This document shows, in pieces, positions 15,920 through 32,050 of a DNA stretch of 64,000 nucleotides. The stretch spans positions 16,753 to 80,752 of the forward strand of contig JAMYWO010000189.1 in the NCBI GenBank assembly GCA_024220525.1. Direction: 5' to 3'. The first letter of the stretch is position 1; each line of letters opens with the position of its first letter. Origin of the DNA: Cochliopodium minus. Its lineage: Eukaryota > Discosea > Himatismenida > Cochliopodiidae. The notes under the pieces are model-generated. The model did no database searches. It worked only from the letters and a program-made list of their open reading frames with translations, and was not told where the DNA came from. The position numbers were made by a program, and so were the translations under genes.

Positions 15920-18109
15920 ATGGAAATTCGTAAAGGTTTATCTGGCTCCATAGGAAATTCTCCCATTATAGAATTAGAAAACTTGTCCAAATTGACTGGA
16001 TCAAAAATATGGGGTATAAATTTTTATCTCATCTGTGATTTATTGAACCATTTGATAGAATAATTATTTTTACTCTTTTAATTTGAATCAATGATTAAAG
16101 GGAAGGCTGAATTCATGAATAGTTTGGGTAGTATAAAGGATAGGGCAGCATATTATATCTTGAAAACAGCTCAAGAAGAAGGCAAATTGGATGGGGAATA
16201 TATTGTGGAAGGAACTGCAGGAAATACAGGTATATCATTGTGTATGATCGCAAATTCGATGGGTAAATAAGCAAAAGGAAATAAAAAATTAAATCTCTCA
16301 TCCCCTTGAATTTCAAAAAGGCAAAAAATCAATTTTTTGCTGTCCTGTAAGAAAATTAGTAAATAATTATTAATTCATTTATTTTTCTCTTTTATTTTCA
16401 AATAGGATTATATCTCAATCGTAAATTTCCCTAAAACAAAAATACCATAAAAATGATATTGATACAAACAAATTTTCAAGGAAAAAATTGAGTATTTAAG
16501 AAGATTAGGAGCAACCGTAAAGAATTTTATTTTATTTGATTATTAATTATTAAATGTTAAATAAGGTCCATGTTTGCCCCGTTGTTCCAATGAGCGATCC
16601 AAATCACTTCCAAACAAAGTCTAAATCCATCGCAAAGGAGTTGAACGGCTTTTATTGCGATCAGTTTGACAATCTCAATAACTTGAGAGGTAAATAAAAA
16701 TTTGATTATTTTATTTAATTTTTGTTTATTACAAATTTTTTTTTTCACCTTTTTAATAGCTCATTATGAGACCACTGGTAATTTCTTTTTTTATGTTTAT
16801 TTCTTTGTATAAAAATTTTAACATTTATTTAATTTAAAAGGACCTGAAATTTGGAAACAAACAGAAGGAAAAGTTGGTAAAAGAAACATAAATTTTCATT
16901 TAAATAATTTTTTTTTACCAAATTTTTTCAAAGATATCATCACATTTAGCAGTGGTACTGGAGGAACTCTCGCTGGGACGTAATAAAGCAACTTTCAAAC
17001 TATTTGTTTTATTGTTTTTCTTTATCATTTATTTTAGATCCAAATTTTTGAAAGAAAAGAAAGATGGTATCCTTGTGGTTCCAGGTAATTAATAATTAAA
17101 AATTTTTTTTTTGAAATCTAATTTATCCGATCCCAATTTATTCTAGCTCTCACTCGTAAAAATTCAATTTTCAAGTGAAATTTTTAATAAACCATTCAAT
17201 TTTTTTAGAATCACAAGTTGTTGTCCCATGGGAGAAAAGAGGTAACAAAATAACATTTTATTTGTTATTTATTTTTTTTCAATAAATTTTTTATTGAAGG
17301 AAACAAGTTTGGTTGGAGGGATATGACCGATGAAGAAAAACAAAAGAGAAAATACACCAATTCTCTTACTGAAGGAATTGGATCTGGAAGACTCTACAAG
17401 AACTTGGAGCAAAGTGAAGTAGACGACAGTTTGATCATCACTGATGTTGCTGCAGTCAACATGTGCCACTTTGTCTTGAGATATGAAGGATTATTCTTGG
17501 GTAACATTATTTTGTTTACAACAATGTTAATTTTTAATTGTTTATTTATTTGTAATTTTTTAATTTTCAATTTTCAATTAGGGATGTCCAAAAATATTAC
17601 AACAGTTTAAATTTTGTTAGTAAAAATATTATATCCGCTAACAAAGTTGTAATATTTGGACATGTCTAATTTTCAATTTCATAAAAAAGATTTTTAATTT
17701 TCTTTGAATATTATCACCAAAATTTTTTGTTCATCTTTATTAAAGGGAGTTCTGCTGGTCTCAATTTGGTTTCTGCATGTCTTACGTAAATTAAAAATAA
17801 TAATAATAATTTGTTTGGAATTGTATAAATAAAATTCTTTTTAGATCCTTCAAATATGGCAAAAACAAGAACATTGTCACCCTTCTCTGCGACTCTGGAA
17901 AAAATTATGCTTCTAGACTTTTCGACAAGGAAGCTTTGGAGAAGTTGAATATTCCCATCACCATCAAGGGTAAAAACAAACAAATTTATCTTTTATATAT
18001 TTAATTTTATTCTTTTTTAGGTGAAAATGTCAAAGAGGATTTCAAAAGCATATTCAATGAGGAACTATTTTCCATCAATGGAATTAAGTTTGATATCAAT
18101 TCTATCTGA
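15920..18109 (+). CDS. Cysteine synthase/CBS-family PLP enzyme in 15 short exons
   Basis: Exons: 15920-16013, 16101-16262, 16321-16346, 16406-16420, 16481-16516, 16566-16689, 16760-16777, 16841-16876, 16934-16979, 17038-17094, 17209-17241, 17300-17500, 17746-17785, 17845-17969, 18021-18109. All joins keep frame and rebuild the fold-type II PLP family: [12 protein letters not shown] (PLP lysine), [12 protein letters not shown] (substrate loop), [30 protein letters not shown] (phosphate loop) and GSSAGLN (serine contacting the pyridine nitrogen). This family makes cysteine from O-acetylserine, or cystathionine. The protein, near 380 residues, lacks the heme and CBS domains of cystathionine beta-synthase. 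It ends with TGA, evidence for the standard code. Exons of 15, 18 and 26 bases are notable. Confidence 0.88.
17578..17675. repeat. Short palindromic element in intron (family C, MITE-like)
   Basis: The arms ATGTCCAAAAATATTACAAC and GTTGTAATATTTGGACATGT are near-perfect inverted repeats around a core holding TTTGTTAGTAAAAAT and TCCGCTAACAAA, themselves roughly inverted. The same end motifs appear near the family A elements at 28280-28567, 41984 and 49171, so it may be an internally deleted relative. It lies within the 17501-17745 intron of the cysteine-synthase-like gene. Confidence 0.65.
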
Positions 18110-18426
18110 ATTAAAAATACCACCCTATTGATCTCATCATTACACTGTATTTTTTCAATGTTTTCGATAATAATAACGTAAATTTCATTATCCTAAGATT
18201 GATAAAAAATAATTCACAAAAGAAACGAATATTAATTATTTTTATAATTTTTTTAATTTACACATGTTGAGAAAATAATATTTCGTGATAGATATTGTAA
18301 TAGATATCACATTTCATCGGTTCATTTCTAAATATCTTCCTTTCCTATCGAATCTATTTTTAAAATTCAATTAGAGGAGCAATAATAAAAAAATAAATAT
18401 ATAAAATTGAAAAGGGGAAATCAATA
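18110..18426. other. Intergenic, no gene seen
   Basis: This is the spacer between two plus-strand genes. It is A/T-rich with an A-rich leader before the kinase ATG. I see no RNA gene or repeat. Confidence 0.45.
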
Positions 18427-19808
18427 ATGGAATTGAATAATTACAAGGTGAACAGAAAGATTGGAAAGGGAACCGATTCACGTTGTTTTGATGCATTCAA
18501 AGATGGACAGAAATACTGTCTGAAATTCATTCAGATGGATAAGAAGGATCTAACAAAGAGAAAGAAGATCGAAAAGGAAATTAAGATTTTGATGAAATTA
18601 AAGGGGAAGCATAATATCATCCATTTGAAAGAATTTTTCATTGTGGAGCATGATAATGAAGATATTTATGTTTTGGTCACCGATCTATTAAAAATGGATC
18701 TTCATCATTTTCTCAAATTAAACAAAACTCCCCTAAAGGAGGGGATCTGCAAGAAGATATCTTATCAGATCTTGGAGGCCATCAATTATTGCCATCTTAT
18801 GTAAAAATTTTTTCCAAATTACTTGATAATGTTGCTTTCTTTCATTGGATAATTTCAAAAAACATAAAAATCCACAGAATTCTTAATTTTAATTAAATAT
18901 AATTATTATTTAATTTCGCGCAAATTTAAATATTATCAACATATTTTTTCTACAAAATTTCATTATAATTCTTATCCAAAAGGTTGATTACACACCAAGA
19001 TATCAAATTGCAAAATATCGTTATTGATCCTGTCTCCTTTAAAATCAAATTGATCGATTTTGGATTGTCTTCAATATCGAACACTGAAGAAGAAATGGCA
19101 AAGTTGACAGAAGTACAAGGTTTGAAGAAAAAAAATAATTATTAATTTTTGGAAATTTAAAATTTACTTTATACAATAAATAAAATTTTTTAATATTCTT
19201 CAAATAAATAGGATCTCCTTATTATATTGCACCTGAGCTTTGGAGAGGAGTTCTTAAATATACAAAGGGGGAGAATATTGGTAAATGGTTCAAGTATGAT
19301 GGAAGAAAAAGCGATGTGTGGAGCATCGGAGTTGTCATCTATAAAATGATCACTAACAACTATCCATTTGGGGAATATTCAAAATCAACTAAAGATTTAT
19401 CTGTAATAATTTGAATTCACAATATTTTTAAATTTAAATATTAATTTTTTTATTCCCAACATAACAATAAACAAACTAACAAACAATTGAATCCCCAGAA
19501 TTGTATTCTCTATTCTTTACTCATTTTGCCTAATTGTTCTCCTATGCTAAGAAATTTATTGACTTTGATGCTCGAAAAAAATCCTAAAGATAGAATAAGT
19601 AAAGAACAAAGATTTCCTTTTGAATCAAAATTGTTTTTATAATTTTTTTAAAGATATCTCTCAGTGCCTGGAACACGCTTGGTTCGGATCCAATTGTAGT
19701 CTCAAGAAGAAAAAAACAAGCCTATGTGAATCTCCTCCCAAAAATAGCAATCCACTAAAAAATATCAAATTGAAAAGAAAATGTAGATCTCTGGAAGTTA
19801 TGGGTTGA
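18427..19808 (+). CDS. Serine/threonine protein kinase with HQD in place of HRD
   Basis: Five or so exons, starting MELNNYKVNRKIGKGTDSRC. The glycine loop is GKGTDSRCFDAF, the ATP lysine is in YCLKFIQM, the C-helix glutamate in KEIKILMKL, the catalytic loop reads ITHQDIKLQNIV, then LIDFGLSSIS (DFG), the activation segment GSPYYIAPELW and SDVWSIGVVIYKM. All core catalytic residues (Lys, Glu, Asp, Asn, DFG Asp) are kept, but the Arg before the catalytic Asp is Gln, so the activation loop is probably not controlled through the usual Arg-phosphate contact. The C-terminus after HAWFGSN is a basic tail of about 40 residues. It resembles CAMK/ULK/Chk-like kinases; I cannot place it more closely. Confidence 0.85.
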
Positions 19809-20045
19809 TTTGTATAAATTCAATTGTAAATAAAATACTTTTCTCTAAGTTGTTTCATTTAAAAAAATGGACCTCGAAATTTCTGAGAAATATAAATTTA
19901 AAGACTTCTTTGAATGTAACTTTTCTAGTAACCTATGATGTTCCAATTGCAACAATATACCCTTGGTTTAACATTGAATATAATATTTATTTTTTCAAAT
20001 GTCTTCAAATTTTTTAAATAAAAAAATTGATAAGACACATTTCCT
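19809..20045. other. Intergenic, no supported gene
   Basis: This is the spacer between the kinase and the adhesin-like gene. A frame of about 70 codons (19805-20017) lacks any domain, signal or splice support and I do not accept it as a gene. Confidence 0.5.
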
Positions 20046-22568
20046 ATGAAATCACCAATCCAATTCATCATTTTGGTTTCATTCCTATTATTTATTCAAT
20101 CATTTTATTCCCAGACCATACTACTCTCTTCATGTGCAGAATTGCAGAATATCCAAACTAATAATCCTAATGTTGCTTATACTCTGAAGGATAATATCGA
20201 TTGTTCATCGATAAATTCTTTCAGAATAATAGGGAATTCATCTCAATCTTTCCAAGGTAAATTTCTTAAATTGTGAGATATTTGAATTTAATAAATTATT
20301 ATGAAAGGATCTTTTGATGGAAACAATAAAACCATAAATGGACTCACTATTAAAGGAAACAATAATACAGGATATACTGCACTTTTTGCTTATGGATCAA
20401 ATGCATTGGTAAAAAACCTATATTTTTCGAATTTGAGTATCTCATCGAGTGGATCGTACATGGCAGTATTATTTGGTGAAAATATAATTTTCATATTTAT
20501 TTAGATTTCCCTAATATAATGTTAGCGGAGAAATAATCATATACAATTAATAAAATTAATTTGATCATCAAAAGGGAAGTGTGAATATTGTGTGATAGAA
20601 AAAATTATTTTCAACACTTCATCAAATTCACTCAGCAATTCAATTGTTGGTACAGGTTCAAATGATTTCGTTGGATCATTGGTTGGATATTGCAACAACA
20701 CAAACATCACAGAAGTAGTGATACTAAACACTTTTATCGAAGCAAAGAATTACAAATGTAAAATAATGATTATAAACTAAAAAAAAAATTATTTAAAACA
20801 TTTTTAGATGTGGGAGGATTGTTGGGGTAAAGTTAAACTCTCCTGAATTTGTTTTATTTTTACAAACAGACAAAATTATAAAGGTTTTCTGATTCTTGTC
20901 AAATAGCAAATATTCATAACATTGGATCACCTTCTAACATACATAAAGTTTTGGTGAATGGAGGAGTTCGTGTGGGTAAAAAATAATAATTTGTTTTTAA
21001 ATTTATGTCTATTAATATAATACTTTATTAGGCGGAATTAGTGGAGAGTTTATTAACGGTACAATGATGAATAGTGGAATAAATAATGGGATTATCGTCT
21101 CATCAAATCAAGTAGGAGGTTTGTCTGGGATTGCGATTGACAGTAATTTCTCACAATGTTATGTAAAGTTAAATACAACTATAAATGGAAGTGGAAATAT
21201 TGGTGGTCTTTTTGGATCTTACACAGTTAATAATATAGGTAATTTTTCACATTTTTTATTTTGTTTTATTTATTTTGATTTTAATAAAATAAGGAAATTA
21301 CTCTCTCAACAATGTTTATTCCAGATCCACTTTATTGAATGGAAACCAAGTCGGAGGTTTGATTGGTCTCTTGAATGTTGTCAATTCTTCGGTTTTGAGT
21401 TTAAATTATGCCTTTTCATCCTCTTCCAGCTCATCTGCTAGTTATGGGTAAATAAATAATTTTTTATAATTTAATTCAATTAATTTTTTTTTAAAGATCA
21501 ATAATTGGGAAAATAGACGGAAATAATTGTTCTTTTAATAAAGTTTTTTTTGATACCAACAAGAGTTCTTCAGCTGTAGCAAGTGGTAGCTGTGCTGATG
21601 CGTCTTTGCCTGTTGGTTTTTCTTGTGAGAATCTTTTTATAGAAATTTTAATGTTTAACAGTTCCTATTGGCTTGGAGATAATTTGAGAATTGGCAAAAA
21701 AACTTCTTATAATCAACTTATTTTTTATTACTGTTATTAATTAATTACATTTTTTTTTGAAGAAATTCCCAAAATTGTTGGAGTATGTAATTGTACAACT
21801 GGTTGCACTTCTTTGTCAAATTGTTTATATAAAGTTCCTAATTGCCTAAGCTGCGGGAAACAGGGAATCATATTAGATCCCACCAAATACAACATCGCAT
21901 GTGTCAACACAGGAAAAAACAACTGGTTCTATTCCTTCTCGAGCCTCTTCAGCGACACAATGGTCATCTCCGAATCTGTCACCTTGAAAGATATCAGCAC
22001 AATAATTCCACAAAATTTTAACCAAACATTTAATTCCACAATTGAATTTGTTGTCTCCAATTACTCTAAAAGTGTTGAGTTAAATGTATCTGGATGTGTA
22101 ATTTTGAGCGGAAATATTGTTTTAGATTTGAATGAGAGGCCAAAGAAGGGAAACACTTCTTTTCCTTTGCTAATATACAATTGCTCTCAACTTTTCTCTA
22201 ATAGTAGTTCACAATTTATGCTGAAGACTTCTTACAAGCAAGGTGCTTGTGACAACATTGTCGCCACTTTAAATAATAATCCCAATGTTTTGTCTGTCAC
22301 AATAGAAAATAATGTAAACGCAAATTGTAGAGGTAATTTTTTGAACATATAAAACCATCTTTATTTACTTTTTTTTTTAGGGTTTTCGGATGGAGATATA
22401 GTAGGAATCATTTTTGCTGGTGTTGCTGTCGTAGTGTTGATCATTTTCATTGGGACTTTGGTTTTTGTCAAAGAGAAAGATAACCTGAGGAAAGCATTGT
22501 TATCAATGGAAAACGAGTTGAAAGAAAAGGAAGAAGTTGTTGAGTTTGAAAATAGGGATGATAAATAA
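20046..22568 (+). CDS. Secreted/cell-surface GLUG-repeat adhesin-like type I membrane protein
   Basis: The N-terminus MKSPIQFIILVSFLLFIQSF is a signal peptide. Many exons follow, carrying repeats around FxGSFDGNNKTINGLTIKGN and the GLUG-like core (VGGLSGI, IGGLFGS, VGGLIGL, VGGLLG), a right-handed beta-helix type repeat common in microbial surface proteins. A Cys-rich segment (CNCTTGCTSLSNCLY, then CLSCGKQG) and a second extracellular domain (21900-22330) precede one transmembrane helix (DIVGIIFAGVAVVVLIIFIG) and a short charged cytoplasmic tail (ENELKEKEEVVEFEN). There are many N-glycosylation sequons (NNT, NSS, NFT). Its role may be adhesion or food recognition. It is distinct from, but similar in architecture to, the receptor kinase at 34873-37932 without the kinase. 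Some intron edges between 20500 and 21780 are tentative. Confidence 0.75.
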
Positions 22569-22658
22569 AATCATCTTTGTAAAAAAAAAATATTCTTTCT
22601 TAAAGTCAAAATAAAACTTTAATTAAAAAGAAAATATTTACATTCAAAAAAAAAATTA

Positions 22659-22732
22659 TGCAACCGGTGGGATTTGAACCCACGAACCCAGGGGATGAGA
22701 ACTTGAGTCACACGTGTTTGACCGCTTCACTA
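22659..22732 (-). tRNA. tRNA-Leu(CAA), 5' acceptor strand missing at an N
   Basis: Read on the minus strand from 22732: positions 8-9 TA, D-stem GTG/CAC, anticodon stem-loop with loop CTCAAGT (anticodon CAA), a short class II variable stem (CCC/GGG), T-arm GTGGG-TTCAAAT-CCCAC, then 3' acceptor CGGTTGC with discriminator A. CAA with a class II variable arm means leucine, decoding UUG, one of the commonest Leu codons in this window. The 5' acceptor strand (expected GCAACCG) is absent: the sequence hits an ambiguous base at 22733 and then an unrelated T-rich repeat. One T-T mismatch is present in the anticodon stem. It is either a gene cut by a bad assembly join or a broken copy. Confidence 0.8.
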
Positions 22733-22733
22733 N

Positions 22734-22815
22734 TTTATTTTTTTATTTTTTTATTTTTTTATTTTTTTTATTTTTTTATTTTTTTATTTTTTTATTTTTT
22801 TATTTTTTTATTTTT
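22734..22815. repeat. Period-8 (A-T7) low-complexity tandem repeat
   Basis: About ten copies of ATTTTTTT follow directly after the ambiguous base at 22733. Such tracts are common assembly break points, and this one abuts the truncated tRNA. Confidence 0.85.
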
Positions 22816-22993
22816 AATATTATGTCATATAATTATTTTATTATTTTATAATTAGATTTTTGATTTTGATTTCAATTTTAAAGTTTTTATTTTTATTTTT
22901 ATATTTATATTTATATTTATTTTTTTAAATTCAAAATAAATTTTTATTTGTTTTTATTATTTTTTATTTAAATTTATTTTATTTTATATAAAG

Positions 22994-23836
22994 GAATCAA
23001 AGTTTTATGTGCGGAGTCCCCAGACTCGTTCCAATACAACTTTTTTTTGAGCAACTTGGAGTTTGCTTCGAAAGGAGAGTTGAGCAAACTTTTTTCACAA
23101 ATCAAAGAGGACATGTTCGTTGAGTTATCTCTGTTGGTCAGAGACTCTGAAAAAATTTTGAGGAAAGAAGAAACGTGATGACTTTTTTAAAAAAAATTAT
23201 TTTTATATTATTTTTATTATTTGGTATTTTATTTTTTATATTTTTTATATTTATATATTTTTTATTTTTTATTTTTTATTTTTTATTTATTATTTATTTT
23301 TTTATTTTTTTATTTTATTATTTATTATTTATTATTTAGTTTTATTTTTACTTTGTTTTTTGTTTCATTTTTATTCTTTATTTTTATTTTTTCATTTATT
23401 TTTTCATTTAATTTTTTATTTAGAATTTATTATTTCGAATTTTTATTTTTAACACATTTTTATTAATGAAAAATTTTTTGTTAAAGTTAAAATCTTAAAA
23501 TATTGTTTAATTTAGATCTAAACTTGAGAAAGAACTTTTAAACAATTTAATAGCTATAGGTACGTTTATTTTTTTTGGAAAATTTTTTCTTCATTTTTAA
23601 ATGAAATTTCTTTAACAACATCTTAGATGAAAAAGGAACTTTCCACGTCCTCCATAACACTCCCATCACTTTGCTTCTTTCCAAGTTATTAGAGCTGGGT
23701 CCGTACGAGGCAAAGAAACAAAGGATGTTGTTCATAGAGGCACACGGCCCTGTTCGCCGAGATGATGATCGAGGGACTTACGCCCCCGCAATTCGCCACC
23801 TTGGCCAAGCTGCGCGANCAAACTGAAATCGAATAA
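22994..23836 (+). CDS. 3' part of an unrecognised gene lying between ambiguous bases
   Basis: Three exons with good splice sites are visible: 22994-23176 (IKVLCAESPDSFQYNFFLSN and on), about 23516-23559 (TSKLEKELLNNLIAI) and 23626-23836. The last starts DEKGTFHVLHNTPITLLLSK and contains LLELGPYEAKKQRMLFIEAH. Beyond about 23735 the protein-like frame changes by one base: LFAEMMIEGLTPPQFATLAK runs across the N at 23818 into QTEIE and a TAA. Hence the consensus probably carries a one-base error, or the gene is broken. The 3' end is strikingly GC-rich. Upstream exons are missing, perhaps lost at the join near 22733. No family is recognised; it is soluble and helical. Confidence 0.5.
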
Positions 23837-24102
23837 ACTTTATTAAGATGTATTATAAAACTAAAAAAGATCATATCACAGCCACATCCTGAAATTCTAA
23901 ATTCTGATCCAATTGTTTATTTTTTTTTCATTTTTCATTTTTTTACTCTTGTTATAACTGTGAAAAAAGGTTCATATTTCACAATTATAATGAGATTACC
24001 TGCTCTTATTGGCAGAAAAAAACTTCATAAATATTAATTTTATGAAAAATAAAAAATTTGATTTTGTTTTTTATATTTGTTTAGTGATCAAATAAATTGA
24101 CC

Positions 24103-26489
24103 ATGAATCCAATCTATAAGAAATATTTCACCAATGGAGAATTCAAATTGACTAAAGAATTGATTACCAAAATCCCATGCACATCCACCGTCACATATAC
24201 AACCTATGCAGTAAATAAAGAAAGTAAAAACGATTCTGTAACATATATTGATCTCCTTTGATAATGTTAATTCGATAAATATATAAATTATAAACTCAAC
24301 CCATCAATCCAATAATCCAATTGATTTAATAAAGATAAATTGGTGAGTTGGGGAAAGTATGGATATATGGGGAAAGTGGTCGAAGGATTGGAAAATGAGG
24401 CAGTGGTGGCGATATCTCCTGGATACAGCACTTTGATGGCAGCCACCATTAATAACAAAATTTTTTTCAAGAATATGAGGTTTGAAAAATTCCAATTTAT
24501 TCAAATATGAAATTGAATATAAAATCATATCTTTCGATTTAATCAAGAAATTTGGTTTTGTGATGAAAATCTTAATTAAGATCTTAATTATTCGAAATTT
24601 CTTAGCATCAAATTTTTAAGTTCTGTTATATCAAATCATTACAAGTATATTACTTATATCATGGTGATTTCTGTATAATTAAAATCACTTTATCTTTATA
24701 ATTCATTCAAATGATTTTACAAAAAATTTTTCTGTGGGTGCTCATTGTGCCCTAGAATAACATATCTAAATTAGAAAGAAAAATTTTATTTTTTTATTGA
24801 ATTTCGATGCAATTCTTGGTTTTTACTGTTTGCTCGATAAAGTTTGTTGAAAAAAAAATTTCATATATAAACATATATAACTAAAATGTTTTCATGTAAA
24901 CAATACCCAAATTCACGTTTCTCATTTTTTAAAATAAACAAATAAATTTATTTAAAAAAAAAAACCATTTTTTTTAATTATCTTTATCACAACTTTTGGT
25001 CAATAGTGAACGAGCAAACTTTATTTTTCAACCAAAAGAAAAAATCGTGATGATTCTTCACAATTGCGAAAAAAACACAGAGATAAAAGGAATAGTTGTA
25101 TGTGAAAACTCCCACATCTACAACATCTCCAATTTTTCCGAAATAAAATTGATGGAAAACTGTTTGGGATTAAATATCAACCACGCTTGTTATGATTCGA
25201 TAAAAAAATCTGTCATTTTCGCATCTTTGTATAACGAAAACATCGAGGATGACAAAATTTATTTTTACAACAAAAAGAATGGTCCTTTAAAGGAGATGTC
25301 CTTGAATTTTTTGCCTTGGGGTGTCAGAATGGTTAACATTTATTCCAGTGGAGGGAATGGAACTTTCATACACTTGGGTATTCATATTATTTTTTATTTT
25401 TTATTTCATTTTTTATTTTATTATTTTTTGTTTTTTATTTTTTGTTTTTTATTTTTTATTTTTTATTTTATTTTTTATTTTTATTTAAGAAAACGGAAGA
25501 ATTATTTCTTTTGGAGAAAACCTAAATGGAGCAATTGGAAGAGAATCAACAGAGAAATATGGTTATGTGGGGGGAACTCAATTTGAAAACACGAAATTCA
25601 TTTCAGCATGTTCCATGTATTATACTTCCATTCTCAACACCTACAATGAAAGTAAAGATTGTGAATTATTTGGTTTTGGATATACTTCTAATGGGTTCAA
25701 ACTTTAATTTTTTATTAAATTTTTTTTATTATCATCTTTCGTTTAAAAAATAAATTGTTATTTATTCAATTTGAAATTTAATTTTTATCACAACATATTT
25801 CATTTTTTTTATTAAAAATTTTTCATTTTTAATATTTTTTTTTTTAATTTTATTTAAAAAATAATTTGTTATTTATTCTATTTAATTTAAAAATATTCAA
25901 AATTCAAAAAGGGAGTTGGGTTTGGGATATGACAGAAAAACAAAATATAATCCCATAAAGTTGAGTTACGAGAAAAAAAGGGTGGTAGGGATGTATTGCG
26001 GGTATTTTTATTGCCAACTTTTGGTAGAAGATGGAAAAAGTGGAGAAAGGGAACTTGTTGGATGGGGAAACTCAAGCAGGTAAATAAATTTTGAATTTTT
26101 TTTTTTTTTTTATAAAGATTGATTCCTAAATATTTATTTTTATATTTTTAATTTTTTAAATATCAATTTTATAATATTCAATTTTTATTTCTCTTTTTTT
26201 TTTTCTTTTAAATTATTTTTTTTTCCAACTGATTTTTTTTAGTGGACAAGTTTCTACCAAAAAGTTTGAAAGGAAAAAACATTACGAACCTGTTGATGGA
26301 CCAAAAAATATTAATATCAGTCACTTTCTTTCTAATGTTGTTGTGAATGGGGAATGGAACATAAATAACCACAAATACTTTTCTCAAACAACCCAGAACA
26401 AAGTTTTCTTTTATTACTTGTGTTTGAAGAGAATCAAACTTAAAGTTCCCAAATACCTTAATTTTGAAATTATCAAAAATTTTGTTTAA
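24103..26489 (+). CDS. RCC1-like beta-propeller protein (copy 1)
   Basis: Start MNPIYKKYFTNGEFKLTKEL. The first exon ends at a GTAAAA donor near 24223. Exon 2 (about 24332-24478) gives KLVSWGKYGYMGKVVEGLEN and VVAISPGYSTLMAAT, an RCC1 blade. The 24999-25377 exon carries FIFQPKEKIVMILHN and MENCLGLNINHACYDS, then come ISFGENLNGAIGRES, ELGLGYDRKTKY, VGMYCGYFYCQLLVEDG and ELVGWGNSS, and the end is KVPKYLNFEIIKNFV. The W/F-G-x-N-x-x-G-x-x-G signature of RCC1 blades recurs. The protein is about 430 residues. RCC1-fold proteins act as scaffolds or exchange factors; which applies here is unknown. It is paralogous along its length to the minus-strand gene at 55496-58139. Its large second intron holds a family B repeat. 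Confidence 0.75.
24545..24855 (-). repeat. Family B dispersed element, intronic copy 1
   Basis: On the minus strand this copy reads from ACTTTATCGAGCAAAC through a block containing ATGAGCACCCACAG, ATTATAAAGATAAAGTGATT and AACAGAACTTAAAAATTTGA. It aligns over its length with 45876-46110 and partly with 57775-57965. It is non-coding, with no target-site duplication that I can define. It lies in intron 2 of the RCC1-like gene. Confidence 0.75.
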
Positions 26490-26579
26490 AAAAAAATTTA
26501 AAAAAATAATTAATTATCGAAGATCGTTTTAACAAGCGAAAAAAAAGAATTTTTTTTGATAATTTCTCCAAAAAGAAAA

Positions 26580-31909
<5,330 letters not shown>

Positions 31910-32050
31910 AAAAGAATATTTGAAAAGTAGAATTCTACTTGATTATAAGAAAATAAATTAAATCAAATTATGTGAATTTAGGTTATTATTGTTTGGTTTG
32001 GATTAAATAAATTTAATTACTGAGATTGAATATTTTAATTCCAAAAAAAT
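31910..32050. other. Convergent 3' spacer
   Basis: This short AT-rich gap lies between the stops of the plus-strand receptor kinase and the minus-strand secreted protein gene. I see nothing in it. Confidence 0.5.

Noticed and set aside
18101-18109. Possible reassigned stop codons
   Set aside because: TGA ends the Cys-synthase-like and kinase genes exactly where homologs end, and TAG and TAA end others. No in-frame stop needs a sense meaning.
19805-20017. 70-codon plus-strand frame after the kinase gene
   Set aside because: Starts within the stop region of the kinase, lacks any motif, and is within chance length for this composition.
22734-23470. Hydrophobic Phe/Leu/Tyr-rich frames in T-rich tracts
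   Set aside because: They are translations of (A-T7) and T-rich simple repeats and carry no splice or domain support.
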